Below the pieces are notes generated by a model. That model was given only the letters and a program-made list of their open reading frames with translations, was not told the origin of the DNA and ran no database searches. Below, piece after piece: positions 32,683 to 41,243 of a stretch of DNA of 64,000 nt. Within the stretch, counting starts at the first letter, position 1, and each line of letters opens with the position of its first letter. Both the position numbers and the translations under genes were made by a program. This stretch comes from Amycolatopsis lexingtonensis (GTDB lineage: Bacteria > Actinomycetota > Actinomycetes > Mycobacteriales > Pseudonocardiaceae), in NCBI RefSeq assembly GCF_014873755.1, contig NZ_JADBEG010000001.1:1366501-1430500 (forward strand), read 5' to 3'.

Positions 32683-34242
32683 TCATCTTCCGGCGGCCGG
32701 GAACGTGCTGGTGATGCCGTGTTCGAGGGCGAAGAGCCCGGCGCCGGTGCGGTTGGTGACGTCCGCCTTGGCGTAGATGTGCTCGACGTGGTTGCGCACG
32801 GTTTTTTCGCTGATCGACAGCGTCCGCGCGATCTCCCGGTTCGAGCCGCCGCCGGCGAGCAGGCGCAGCACCTCGGCTTCGCGGGCGGTCAGCCCGGCCG
32901 GGAAGGACACCCGGCGGCGGGCGGAGTGCCCGGCCGCGAGCAGCACGGCTTCGACGGCGTGCGCGTCCAGCCGGGCTTCGCGCGCGTGCCGGCGCAGGAT
33001 TTCCGCGGCGTCGACCGCGTCGCGGGCCGGCCGGTGCGGGCGTGGCTCGCGCAGCGCGTGGTAGACGTCGGCGGCGGCCAGCAGGCGCGCGCACGGCGTG
33101 AGCGCGGCGCCGCCCGCGCCGAGCGGGTAGCCGGAGCCGTCGAGCCGCTCGTGGTGCGCCGCTGCGACGGCGGCGACGTCCTCCAAACCCTTTACGCGGT
33201 GCAGGATCCGGCCGGTCAGGTAGGGGTGCAGCCGGATCCGCTCGCGGTCGGCTTCCGACAGCGGGCCGGGCTTTTCCCAGACGCTGTTGGGCACGCCCAG
33301 CCGGCCGAGGTCGTGCACGAGCCCGGCCCGCCGGACGAGCCGGGTGTCCGCTTCGGACAGTCCCGCGCGCCGGGCCGCTTCGGCGGCGAGCTCGGCCACG
33401 CCGCGCGAATGCCCGATGGCGAACGGGCACTTGAGGTCGGCGAAGTCGCCGATCGCGGTGAGCAGCTCGTCCAGCTCCGGCTCGGTGAGCGTCCGGTCGC
33501 GGTCCGGGGCCTGCTCGAGCGCGGCCGTCCAGACGTCTTCGTCGAGCAGCCCGCCGAGGATTTCCGGGGCCGCGGCGGTGAACGCGGCCACGACGGCGGG
33601 GTCGAACTGGCTGCCGCGACGGGCTCCGGCCATCGCGACGGCGGCGTCCGGCCCGCCGCGGCGCAGGTGCACCTCGGCGACTTCGGCGAGGTGCACCACG
33701 CGCATCTCGATCGGCAGCTGGTCGCCGCGCGCGCCGGCGGGCAGGCCGCTGCCGTCCCAGCGCTCGAACGTGCACGTCAGCGCGTCGCGGACGGCGTCGC
33801 CCAGCCCCAGCCGGTCGGCCAGGCGGGCGGCCGAGGTGCAGTGGGAGTGGATCAGCGCCGCCATGTGCCCGCGGACCCCGGCGAGGAACACGGTGGCGAG
33901 CACGCCGCGCGCGAGCGGGGCCTTGTCCCGCCCGGCGTGGGCGGCCAGCAGCCGCAGGAACGGCAGGCCGGTCCAGTTCACCCGGTAGGTGGCGGCGCGG
34001 AAGGCGATGTCGTCGCCGAACCAGCGGGCCAGCTCGTGCGAGTCGGCGTGGCAGCCGATCCAGGCGACGAGCGTGGCGTAGAAGGTCGTCGCGCGCTGCT
34101 CTTCGTCGAGGCCGAGCCGGTCGGCGAGCCGGGTCGCGAGCAGCGCGGACCGCAGCATGTGCTCCATCGGCTGGCCCAGCCCCAGGTCGATGGCGAGCGA
34201 CAGGGCGGCGAGCACTTCGGCCCGGCTCGGCTGGACGGCCAT
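32683..34242 (-). CDS. HD-domain/HD-GYP phosphohydrolase with LuxR-type HTH
   Basis: The 519-aa protein carries two HD-related halves. The first has [17 protein letters not shown] and [12 protein letters not shown]; the second has [24 protein letters not shown] and [11 protein letters not shown], the HD-GYP signature. The C-terminal 60 residues form a LuxR/FixJ helix-turn-helix ([25 protein letters not shown]). HD-GYP domains can degrade cyclic di-GMP, so this may couple a nucleotide signal to transcription. ATG at 34242 follows GAGG eight bases away. It is divergent from the flavin-type gene at 34318. Confidence 0.88.
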   Translation of the reverse strand: MAVQPSRAEVLAALSLAIDLGLGQPMEHMLRSALLATRLADRLGLDEEQRATTFYATLVAWIGCHADSHELARWFGDDIAFRAATYRVNWTGLPFLRLLAAHAGRDKAPLARGVLATVFLAGVRGHMAALIHSHCTSAARLADRLGLGDAVRDALTCTFERWDGSGLPAGARGDQLPIEMRVVHLAEVAEVHLRRGGPDAAVAMAGARRGSQFDPAVVAAFTAAAPEILGGLLDEDVWTAALEQAPDRDRTLTEPELDELLTAIGDFADLKCPFAIGHSRGVAELAAEAARRAGLSEADTRLVRRAGLVHDLGRLGVPNSVWEKPGPLSEADRERIRLHPYLTGRILHRVKGLEDVAAVAAAHHERLDGSGYPLGAGGAALTPCARLLAAADVYHALREPRPHRPARDAVDAAEILRRHAREARLDAHAVEAVLLAAGHSARRRVSFPAGLTAREAEVLRLLAGGGSNREIARTLSISEKTVRNHVEHIYAKADVTNRTGAGLFALEHGITSTFPAAGR

Positions 34243-34317
34243 GGTCACCGCCTCGTTCGTGGGACCTCGTCGCGCCAGCGTACGTTTTTGTCGGACCCCG
34301 CGGGTAGCTTCCGGGTC

Positions 34318-34743
34318 ATGGTGCTGACCAAGGAGGAACGCGAAGAATTTTTGGCGCAACCGCACGTCGGAGCGCTGTCGGTGGTCGAGCGGCCGGACCG
34401 GGCACCGCTCGTGGTGCCCATCTGGTACCAGTACGAACCCGGCGGCGAGCTGTGGGTGCGCACGGGCCCCGAAGCGCGCAAGACGCGGGCGATCCTCGCC
34501 GCGGGCAGGTTCAGCCTGCTGGCGCAGCGGACGTCGCCGACGGTCCGGTACGTCTCGGTGGAGGGACCGGTGACGAGGACCGAGCCGGATTCCGACGAAC
34601 GGTCCCTGGAGATGGCGTCCCGGTACCTGCCGTCGGGCGCGGCCGAAGAGTTCGTCGCCTACGAGAGGAAGGAGCTGGGCGAGCACATCACGGTGTTCCT
34701 GCGCCCCGAGCACTGGCTGTCGGCCGACCTGGGGCCGGGCTGA
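34318..34743 (+). CDS. pyridoxamine 5'-phosphate oxidase-like FMN/F420-binding protein
   Basis: The 141-aa protein has the split-barrel flavin reductase-like fold: [21 protein letters not shown], then [21 protein letters not shown] and [20 protein letters not shown]. Actinobacterial members bind FMN, F420 or heme. The substrate is unknown. The ATG follows TAGCTT by seven bases and has no Shine-Dalgarno, as in other leaderless genes here. It is divergent from the HD-GYP gene. Confidence 0.88.
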   Translation: MVLTKEEREEFLAQPHVGALSVVERPDRAPLVVPIWYQYEPGGELWVRTGPEARKTRAILAAGRFSLLAQRTSPTVRYVSVEGPVTRTEPDSDERSLEMASRYLPSGAAEEFVAYERKELGEHITVFLRPEHWLSADLGPG

Positions 34744-34829
34744 CGGTTCGGCCGAACGTGCGACTTCCGTAACGGCCCGGTCGCTCTCGGGGACTGACCC
34801 TTCGGTGACCCGACGAGCGGAGGCCGTGG

Positions 34830-35999
34830 ATGCGGATCGACCTGTTCAACGAGATCCAGAACCCCCGCCCGTGGCCGGAAGGGCACGAGCAGCTGCGGTT
34901 CCGCCAGGCGATCGAACAGGCCGTCCTGGCCGACGAGCTCGGGTACGGCTGCTGGTGGCAGGTCGAGCACCACGGTGCGGGGGAGTTCAGCCTCTCCTCG
35001 GCGCCGGAGCTGATGCTGGCCGCGCTTTCCCAGCGCACCAGCCGGATCCGGCTCGGCCACTCCGCCGTGCTCGCACCGGGCCGGTTCAACCACCCGATCC
35101 GCGTCGCCGAACGCGCGGCGACGCTCGACCACCTCAGCGGCGGCCGGGTCGAGCTGGGCCTGACCCGCTCGACGATCCCGGAGTGGCGCCTGTTCGGCAT
35201 CGAGCCGGCCGAGGCCCGCGCCCAGACGCGGCAGGCGTTCGAGATGGTGCCGAAGATGTGGACGTCGGAGCGGTTCTCCCACGAGAGCGACGACTACCGG
35301 ATCGACGACGTGCCGATCGGGCCCAAGCCGCTGCAGCGGCCGCACCCGCCGCTCTGGCAGGCGGCGGCGAGCCCGGCGTCGTTCGAGGAGGCGGGCCGGC
35401 GCGGGGTGGGCGTGCTGGGCACGACGATGTGGGAGTCGCTGGACCGCGCGGGCCGCCTGATCGGCCTCTACCGCGCGGCGGCCGAGGCGTGCACGGAGCC
35501 GGTCGGCGCGTACGTCAACAACCAGGTCGGCTTCTTCACGTTCGTCCACTGCGCGGACACCGACGAGGAGGCGATGCGGAACGGCGCCGCGGCGGCCGCC
35601 GCCTGGTACACGGTGACGGCGCTGACGTTCTTCGAAGCGGCGACGGAGTTCGTGCGCCAGAACGCCCGCAACGAGGAGCTGCTGTCCGCCCCGGACGGCG
35701 GCGGCCTGACGGGCGAGTTCCTGCGCGGCGAGGCGGCGGACACCCCGTCGGAGGCGAACCTGCTGATCGCCCGGATCCTGCAGGGCGAGCGGGTCGCCGA
35801 CGACGAGGTGTTCGAGGTGCTGAGCGCGCAGGACTCGCTGATCGTGGGCAGCCCGGAGACGTGCCGCAAGAAGCTGCGCGCGTACGCGGAGCTGGGCATC
35901 GACCGGATGATGTGCCTCCAGCAGATCGGCGGCATCCCGCACGACAAGGTGCTGAAGAGCATCCGCTTGATCGGGGAGCTGATCCCCGACCTGGCCTGA
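34830..35999 (+). CDS. LLM-class flavin-dependent oxidoreductase (luciferase-like)
   Basis: The 389-aa protein is a TIM-barrel luciferase-like monooxygenase with [52 protein letters not shown] and [10 protein letters not shown] near the C-terminus, the usual FMN/F420-barrel signatures. It probably oxidises a small organic substrate using reduced flavin. It follows the FMN-binding gene by 86 bases. It ends just before an inverted repeat that separates it from the convergent SDR gene. Confidence 0.88.
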   Translation: MRIDLFNEIQNPRPWPEGHEQLRFRQAIEQAVLADELGYGCWWQVEHHGAGEFSLSSAPELMLAALSQRTSRIRLGHSAVLAPGRFNHPIRVAERAATLDHLSGGRVELGLTRSTIPEWRLFGIEPAEARAQTRQAFEMVPKMWTSERFSHESDDYRIDDVPIGPKPLQRPHPPLWQAAASPASFEEAGRRGVGVLGTTMWESLDRAGRLIGLYRAAAEACTEPVGAYVNNQVGFFTFVHCADTDEEAMRNGAAAAAAWYTVTALTFFEAATEFVRQNARNEELLSAPDGGGLTGEFLRGEAADTPSEANLLIARILQGERVADDEVFEVLSAQDSLIVGSPETCRKKLRAYAELGIDRMMCLQQIGGIPHDKVLKSIRLIGELIPDLA

Positions 36000-36002
36000 A
36001 AT

Positions 36003-36053
36003 CCGTGAATGCCACATTCACGGACACTATGTCCCTCAATGTGGCATTCACGG
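36003..36053. terminator. inverted repeat between convergent LLM and SDR genes
   Basis: CCGTGAATGCCACATT (36003-36018) pairs with AATGTGGCATTCACGG (36038-36053) perfectly over 16 bp with a 19-base loop. The left arm is also a small palindrome by itself (GTGAATG..CATTCAC). It fills the gap between two converging genes and probably ends transcription from both sides. It resembles the TGAATGA palindromes in form but not in core sequence. Confidence 0.6.
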
Positions 36054-36068
36054 CCTTCGTGCGCGGGG

Positions 36069-36815
36069 TCAGGCCGTGAAGCCGCCGTCCACCGGGAGGA
36101 TCACCCCGCTCAGGTGGCTGGCGCGGTCGCTGAGCAGGAACGCCGCCGTGGCGCCGACTTCCGCGCCGGTGCCCACCTTGCGCAGGGGCGTCGCGGCGAT
36201 GCGGGCCTCGACGCCGCCCGGGATCGTGCGGCGCAGCTCGTCCAGCATCGGGGTCTCCGTCGGGCCCGGGGCGATCGCGTTGACCCGGATCCCCAGCGGC
36301 CCGAAGTCGTGGGCCGCGGTGCGGGTCAGGCCGATCACCGCGTGCTTCGTCGCCTGGTACGCGCCCATGCCCGAGCTGCCGCGCAGCCCGCCGATGCTGC
36401 TGACGTTGACGATCGAGCCGGAGCCCTGCGCTTCCATCACGCCGATTTCCGCGCGCAGGCAGAGCCACGTGCCCTTGACGTTCACCGCCATGATCCGGTC
36501 GAAGTCCGCCTCCGAAACGGCGTCGAGCCGGCCGCCGCCGCCCATGGCCGCGTTGTTGAACGCGCCGTCCAGGCGGCCGAAGCGGGACACCGTCGCCGAA
36601 ACGAAAGCGTCCACATCGGACGCCGAAGCGACGTCGCCCGTCGTAAAGGCGACGTCGAAGTCGGACAGCTCGGCGGCCAGTTTCGCCAGGGGTTCCTCGT
36701 GCCGGGCCACCAGCATCACCGAGGCGCCGTCCGCAGCGAACACCCGCGCGGCGTCCGCGCCGATGCCCGAACTGGCCCCGACGACCAGGACCACTTTCCC
36801 CGTCAGCTCACTCAT
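36069..36815 (-). CDS. short-chain dehydrogenase/reductase
   Basis: The 248-aa classical SDR has the cofactor motif GASSGIG, NNAA, a catalytic Ser in NVSSIGG and YQATK for the catalytic Tyr and Lys. It ends in SGVILPVDGGFTA. It would oxidise or reduce an alcohol/ketone intermediate with NAD(P). ATG at 36815 overlaps the BKACE stop as ATGA and follows GAGGAGG. It is the last gene of the minus-strand catabolic operon that begins at 41095. Confidence 0.92.
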   Translation of the reverse strand: MSELTGKVVLVVGASSGIGADAARVFAADGASVMLVARHEEPLAKLAAELSDFDVAFTTGDVASASDVDAFVSATVSRFGRLDGAFNNAAMGGGGRLDAVSEADFDRIMAVNVKGTWLCLRAEIGVMEAQGSGSIVNVSSIGGLRGSSGMGAYQATKHAVIGLTRTAAHDFGPLGIRVNAIAPGPTETPMLDELRRTIPGGVEARIAATPLRKVGTGAEVGATAAFLLSDRASHLSGVILPVDGGFTA

Positions 36816-37732
36816 GCCCGTCCTCCTCGCAGTGCCAGCATCGCCCGGGCGTCGGCCGGGGTCGCGATCGGTTTGCCGAGATCTTCGACGACGGCCCGGA
36901 TCTTGCGGACCTGCTCGGCGTTGCTCTTCGCGAGCCTCCCCTTGCCGAGCCACAGGCTGTCCTCCAGCCCGACCCGCACGTGCCCGCCGAGCCACGCGCT
37001 GTGCGTGCCGAACGCCACCTGGTCGCGCCCGGCCGCGAACGCCGAGAAGTAGTAGTCGTCGCCGAAGAGCTTGTCGGCGATGCGCACCATGTGCTCCAGG
37101 TTCGCGTGGTCCGCGCCGATCCCGCCCAGGACCCCGAACACGCCCTGGATCAGCAACGGCGGCTTCGCCAGCCCCAAGTCCACGAAGTGGGCCAGCGAGT
37201 ACAGGTGCCCGATGTCGTAGCACTCGTACTCGAACCGGGTGCCCGACTCACCGAGCGTCCGCAGCGTGTCCTCGATCCGGTCGAAGGTGTTCACGAACGG
37301 GTGTGAGTACGTGTTGAGCACGTACGGCTTTTCCCAGTCGTGCTTCCACTCCGTCACCTTGTCCGCGATGCCGGAGTAGACGAAGTTCATCGACCCCATG
37401 TTCATCGACGCGAGCTCCGGCCGCAGCTGCCGCGCCGCCGCGAGGCGTTCGTCCATCGTCATCGACGACGCGCCGCCGGTGGTGATGTTGACGACGGCGT
37501 CGGCCTGCGCGGTGATCCGCCCGACGATCTTCTCGAAGACCGCGGGGTCGGCGGTCGGCCGCCCGTCCGGTTCGCGGGCGTGCAGGTGCACGACGGCGGA
37601 CCCGGCTTCGATGGCTTCCAGCGCCGCGTCGGCCACTTCGTCGGCGGACAGCGGCAGGTACGGGCTCTGCGACGGGATGTTCACCGAGCCCGTGATCGCG
37701 GTGGTGATGATGACTTTTTCGGCCGGGCGCAT
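36812..37732 (-). CDS. beta-keto acid cleavage enzyme (BKACE, DUF849)
   Basis: The 306-aa TIM-barrel protein has the BKACE zinc site VVHLHARE (H49, H51) and TGGASSMTMDERL. Known BKACE enzymes, such as 3-keto-5-aminohexanoate cleavage enzyme, condense a beta-keto acid with acetyl-CoA to give acetoacetate and a CoA ester. The actual keto acid differs between subfamilies and cannot be read here. The gene is coupled at both ends (ATGA to SDR, TGATG from the LLM gene). Confidence 0.93.
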   Translation of the reverse strand: MRPAEKVIITTAITGSVNIPSQSPYLPLSADEVADAALEAIEAGSAVVHLHAREPDGRPTADPAVFEKIVGRITAQADAVVNITTGGASSMTMDERLAAARQLRPELASMNMGSMNFVYSGIADKVTEWKHDWEKPYVLNTYSHPFVNTFDRIEDTLRTLGESGTRFEYECYDIGHLYSLAHFVDLGLAKPPLLIQGVFGVLGGIGADHANLEHMVRIADKLFGDDYYFSAFAAGRDQVAFGTHSAWLGGHVRVGLEDSLWLGKGRLAKSNAEQVRKIRAVVEDLGKPIATPADARAMLALRGGRA

Positions 37733-38571
37733 CAGTTCTCCTCCAAAGCGAGTGCGCGGTAAGCGTCGAGCTTGACCTCGTCGAGCGGACCGACCAGCGT
37801 CACCGCGACTTGGGTCGCACCCGCGTCGTACTGGGCTCGCACCGCCTCACGCACCTGCGCGGGCGTGCCGCAGGCGACGAGCGCGTCGACGAGCCGGTCG
37901 GACCCCGGCGGCGCGAGGTCGGCTTCGGTGAACCCCAGCCGGGTCAGCTTCGCGATCTGGTGGGGGAGGGTCAGGTAGTAGGCCAGCCGCTGCCGCGCGA
38001 CTTCACGCGCTTCGGCGCGCGAGCGGCCCACGACCGCCCACTGGACGACCGACAGGAACAGGTCGCCCACCGTCTCGCGCGCCCAGCGGGTGTGCTCGGG
38101 CGTGACGAGGAACGTGATCAGCCCGTCGGCCCGCTCGGCGGCCAGCTTCGTGATCCCGGCCGAGTACGCGCCGAGCACCCGCGGGACCCCGGACGCCACC
38201 TTGTCGACGCCGTCGAGGTAGGAGCGCAGGAACGGTAGCGGGCCGACTCCGCGTTCGCGGACCGCCCCGCTGACCCCGAGCCCCAGCACGTACCGCCCGG
38301 GGTAGCCGGCCGCGAGGTCCCGCGCCGCCGACCCCGCCGACTTCGGGACGCGCTCGAGCGCGCGGGCGACACCGTTGCCCACGATCAGCTTTTCGGTGGC
38401 CGACAGCACCAGCGCCGCCGTCGTGAACGCCTCGCGCCCGGCGACTTCGGGGATCCACACCATCCGGTGCCCGAACTCTTCGAGCGCGCGCACGAACCGG
38501 ACGGCGCCATCGTGGTCGAGGTCGTCCAGCTCGGCGATCGACAACGCGGTGCGCGGCAGGGACAACGTCAT
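37732..38571 (-). CDS. LLM-class flavin-dependent oxidoreductase (F420-type)
   Basis: The 279-aa luciferase-like protein has RALEEFGHRMVWIPE, GNGVARALERVPKSAGSAARDLAAGYPGRYVLGLG and a C-terminal YDAGATQVAVTLVG. The short form and motifs match the actinobacterial F420-dependent-like subfamily. It would carry out an oxidation or reduction in the pathway. The ATG at 38571 overlaps the HpcH gene stop as ATGA, and its stop overlaps BKACE as TGATG. Confidence 0.85.
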   Translation of the reverse strand: MTLSLPRTALSIAELDDLDHDGAVRFVRALEEFGHRMVWIPEVAGREAFTTAALVLSATEKLIVGNGVARALERVPKSAGSAARDLAAGYPGRYVLGLGVSGAVRERGVGPLPFLRSYLDGVDKVASGVPRVLGAYSAGITKLAAERADGLITFLVTPEHTRWARETVGDLFLSVVQWAVVGRSRAEAREVARQRLAYYLTLPHQIAKLTRLGFTEADLAPPGSDRLVDALVACGTPAQVREAVRAQYDAGATQVAVTLVGPLDEVKLDAYRALALEEN

Positions 38572-39338
38572 GAAGCCGCTTCCCGGAAAGCGGTGACCAG
38601 CCCGCGCGCGGCTTCGGCCAGCATGGTCGTGTCGTTGCTCAGCAGGACGAAGTCACAGCCGTCCCGGACCGCCCGCGCGGCCCGCTCGGGGACGCCGCCG
38701 AACGCCAGCCCGCACTTCTTCCCGGCGTCGTGCGCGGCCGCGATCGCCGACGCGACCAGGTCGAGCACGTCCGGCGACGCGGGGGTCGACCCCATCGACA
38801 TCGACAGGTCCGCCGCGCCGACGAACACGGCGTCCACTGTGTCCAGTGCCAGCATCTCCGGCGCCGCCTTGATCGCTTCGACGCTCTCCAGCTGCGGGAT
38901 GCAGAGGACGTCGTCGTTGCCTTCTGCGAGATACTCCGCGTTCGGGCGCAGGCCCCACGCTCCCGCCCGGCTGGTACCGCCGGCCCCGCGGACGCCGTGC
39001 GGCGGGAACCGGCACGCCCGCCCGACCGCGGCGGCTTCCTCGACGGTGTCGACGTGCGGCACGAGGATGCCCATGGCACCCGCGTCGAGGATCTTCTGGA
39101 TCGTCGACGGCGTCTTGTCCGGCACCCGCACCAGCGGCGTCATGCCCAGCGCCGCAGCCGTGTTGATGAGCCGGTACGCCGTCACCAGGTCCAGCGGTGC
39201 GTGTTCGAGGTCGATGACCACGAAGTCGAACCCGGCGAACGCCATGATCTCGGCGGGCTCGGTCGAGGCGATCTTCAGCCAGGTGCCCACCGGGGTGTGC
39301 GGGCGGGTGAACAGTCCGCCGCCGGTTCGCCCGCTCAC
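38568..39338 (-). CDS. HpcH/HpaI-family class II aldolase
   Basis: The 256-aa TIM barrel has H46, R71 and the metal ligands E151 (PQLES) and D177 (VGAADLS) of the HpcH/HpaI 2-oxo-acid aldolases. These cleave 4-hydroxy-2-oxoacids to pyruvate and an aldehyde. The protein starts at GTG 39338, overlapping the cupin stop as GTGA; the open frame further upstream is not used. It would supply a C-C cleavage step in the pathway. Confidence 0.92.
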   Translation of the reverse strand: MSGRTGGGLFTRPHTPVGTWLKIASTEPAEIMAFAGFDFVVIDLEHAPLDLVTAYRLINTAAALGMTPLVRVPDKTPSTIQKILDAGAMGILVPHVDTVEEAAAVGRACRFPPHGVRGAGGTSRAGAWGLRPNAEYLAEGNDDVLCIPQLESVEAIKAAPEMLALDTVDAVFVGAADLSMSMGSTPASPDVLDLVASAIAAAHDAGKKCGLAFGGVPERAARAVRDGCDFVLLSNDTTMLAEAARGLVTAFREAAS

Positions 39339-40198
39339 GGCATCGGGTAGTCGTCGGCGTTCAGGACCCACCCCGGTTTCTCCGAGAAGTCCACCCGCGG
39401 CGGGCTGAAGATGTCGATCAGCTGGTTCACGCCCGGGTCGCTCGCCGCGGAGGTGTGCACGGTCGGCGGCGGGATGATCGTCACCGACGGGCTGCCGATC
39501 CGCACGTGCTCGTCCTCGCGCCAGGTGGTGCTGTCGGGCAGCCACGGCGTGCGGATGTGGTGGACGTATTCCCCTTGCACGGCCAGGGAAAGCTGCTCGA
39601 AGTCGTCGTGGTGGTGCGGCGAGAGCTTGCGCGGGTCGCGCGGGCCGTCCTGCAGCGGCAGGAAGTTCACCATGAACGACCGGGTCCGGAAGATCCGCCC
39701 GAACCGCTTCGGGTCGTCCGGCACCTCCGACAGCGGGTAGAACCGGACGCGCTCTTCGGCGGGCGCCGGCCAGCGCTCCAGCAAGGCGACGCGCGGGTGG
39801 TCCTCGGCGTAGGCGTCCGCGTTGGCGACGCGCTCCCGCCACGCCGGTTCGGTGGCCTCGACCAGCCGGACCAGCGGCCCGTCGCCGTGCACGCTGATCC
39901 GCGACGCGCCGGGCGGGACCACGACCAGGCCCGGCGAGTCCACTTTGGTCGCGCCGTCGGCGGTGAGCACGGTGAACGCGGGGGAGGCGTCGGTGACGAC
40001 GATCGCCAGCTCGCCTTCGAGGGTCCCGTTGTCGAGGTCGTCGCCGTCACGGGCGTCGGTGTGGATCAGGATGACGTTCTGGGCCCGCACGACCGGCGTT
40101 TCCCGCAGGTCGAGGTACTGCGCGGCCGCGATCGCGTCGCCGCTGTCGGGCCGGGCCGCGGTGGCCAGTGCCGAGCGGGGATCGTCCTTTTCGTACAC
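39335..40198 (-). CDS. cupin-fold protein of the catabolic operon
   Basis: The 287-aa protein has a C-terminal cupin with a metal site in LSPHHHDDFEQLSLAVQGEYVHH, plus a second, weaker barrel in the first half (PGLVVVPPGASRISVHG). Cupins of this form include dioxygenases, isomerases and hydrolases. Its exact reaction is unknown. ATG at 40198 lies 13 bases after the DUF6282 stop, and its stop overlaps the aldolase GTG. Confidence 0.85.
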   Translation of the reverse strand: MYEKDDPRSALATAARPDSGDAIAAAQYLDLRETPVVRAQNVILIHTDARDGDDLDNGTLEGELAIVVTDASPAFTVLTADGATKVDSPGLVVVPPGASRISVHGDGPLVRLVEATEPAWRERVANADAYAEDHPRVALLERWPAPAEERVRFYPLSEVPDDPKRFGRIFRTRSFMVNFLPLQDGPRDPRKLSPHHHDDFEQLSLAVQGEYVHHIRTPWLPDSTTWREDEHVRIGSPSVTIIPPPTVHTSAASDPGVNQLIDIFSPPRVDFSEKPGWVLNADDYPMP

Positions 40199-40210
40199 GA
40201 GCGGGTCCTT

Positions 40211-41095
40211 TCAGGCGTCGAGGTTCAGCAGGTACGTCGGGTTGTCGCGGACCATCCGCCGCAGGTCCTTCTCCGGCAGGCCGAGGTCGAGCAGTGCTTC
40301 GCCGACGCGCAGCCACGCGTCGACCGGCTTCGGGTTGGCCTTCTGGCCGAAGTCCGACGCCAGCACCGTGTGCTCCGGGCCGAGCGCCTCGATCCAGGTC
40401 AGCAGGTTCTTCGGGTCCCACTTCTGCGTGCCCTCGGGGTCGTACATGCCGACCTCGTGCTCGATGAACGCGCCGAGCTCGATCAGCTCGCGGCACAGCG
40501 ACGGGTCGGCGCCGATCACGAAGTCGGGGTGGCTGACGACCATCCGCTTCATGCCGCGCTCGTGCGCCTCCTGGAACAGCGTCTTGATGTACTCGGGGTA
40601 CATGTGGCCGCCGTTGAGAACGGCCTGCTGCTCCTTGATCTCGTCGAGGATCTCGATCGCCTCGGGCTTGAGCGCGCCTTCGCCGTCGACGATGTCGATG
40701 CGCTCCAGCGTCAGCGGGACGGTGGTGGTCGGGAAGGCGCCGTCCTCGGGGTGGCAGTCGATGTGCCGGCCGGAGGAGATGGTCGGGAACCAGACGACCT
40801 TGCCGCCCATGCGCAGGGTCATCCGGACCGCGTGCACGTTGAGGCCGCCGACGGTGCTGTTCAGCGCGATGCCGCCGAAGACCTGCGCCTTGACGTCGGC
40901 GAGGCGGCCCTTCATCGCGAGGACGTCCATCTGGGTGTTGTGGTGGTGGGACTTCGCGACCATGGCGCGCAGCCCGATCCGGGCGCCGTCCTGCGCGGCC
41001 TCGACGTGGTCGAAGCGCCGGGGGAACGGGCTCGGCCCGGAGTGGACGTGCATGTCGACCAGGCCGTCCAGGACGGCGGCGATGGCGGGGCTCAT
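40211..41095 (-). CDS. DUF6282-like amidohydrolase-fold protein
   Basis: This 294-aa protein starts with DMHVHSG (H16, H18), has KSHHHNT near 49-54 and MVVSHPDF later, the metal-site pattern of the amidohydrolase/PHP TIM barrels. DUF6282 proteins share the DMHVHSGPSPFPRRFDH segment. It could hydrolyse a cyclic amide or lactone. ATG at 41095 is preferred (GAGAGG upstream) over a start at 41176. It is the first gene of the minus-strand operon; an IclR-type site lies 34 bases upstream. Confidence 0.8.
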   Translation of the reverse strand: MSPAIAAVLDGLVDMHVHSGPSPFPRRFDHVEAAQDGARIGLRAMVAKSHHHNTQMDVLAMKGRLADVKAQVFGGIALNSTVGGLNVHAVRMTLRMGGKVVWFPTISSGRHIDCHPEDGAFPTTTVPLTLERIDIVDGEGALKPEAIEILDEIKEQQAVLNGGHMYPEYIKTLFQEAHERGMKRMVVSHPDFVIGADPSLCRELIELGAFIEHEVGMYDPEGTQKWDPKNLLTWIEALGPEHTVLASDFGQKANPKPVDAWLRVGEALLDLGLPEKDLRRMVRDNPTYLLNLDA

Positions 41096-41128
41096 CAGCG
41101 TGCCTCTCGTTCGCATTATGAAGTCAAA

Positions 41129-41143
41129 GTTCACTATAAGACC
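41129..41143. promoter_or_regulatory. candidate IclR operator, site A
   Basis: GTTCACTATAAGACC matches the reverse complement of site D (GTTCACTATTCGAAC) at 12 of 15 positions. It lies 34-48 bases before the DUF6282 ATG in an AT-rich part of the divergent promoter region. Confidence 0.55.
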
Positions 41144-41153
41144 GGCTGTCAAC

Positions 41154-41179
41154 CCTGTGACCGCTCTTGTGTTCACAGG
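41154..41179. promoter_or_regulatory. second dyad in the divergent promoter region
   Basis: CCTGTGA and TCACAGG form perfect 7-bp arms separated by 12 bases, and the right part includes GTGTTCAC, the reverse of the GTGAACAC seen in sites C and D. It may be a further half-site for the same IclR regulator or a site for another protein. Confidence 0.4.
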
Positions 41180-41202
41180 TGGCGGTATTTAGAGTGACTG
41201 AC

Positions 41203-41217
41203 GTTCGCTTCGTGAAC
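41203..41217. promoter_or_regulatory. candidate IclR operator, site C
   Basis: GTTCGCTTCGTGAAC is the same length and has the same ends as site D (GTTCGAATAGTGAAC); only the middle four bases differ. It is 27-41 bases before the MFS ATG. Confidence 0.6.
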
Positions 41218-41243
41218 ACTAGGTTCGAAAACGGAGGACGACG

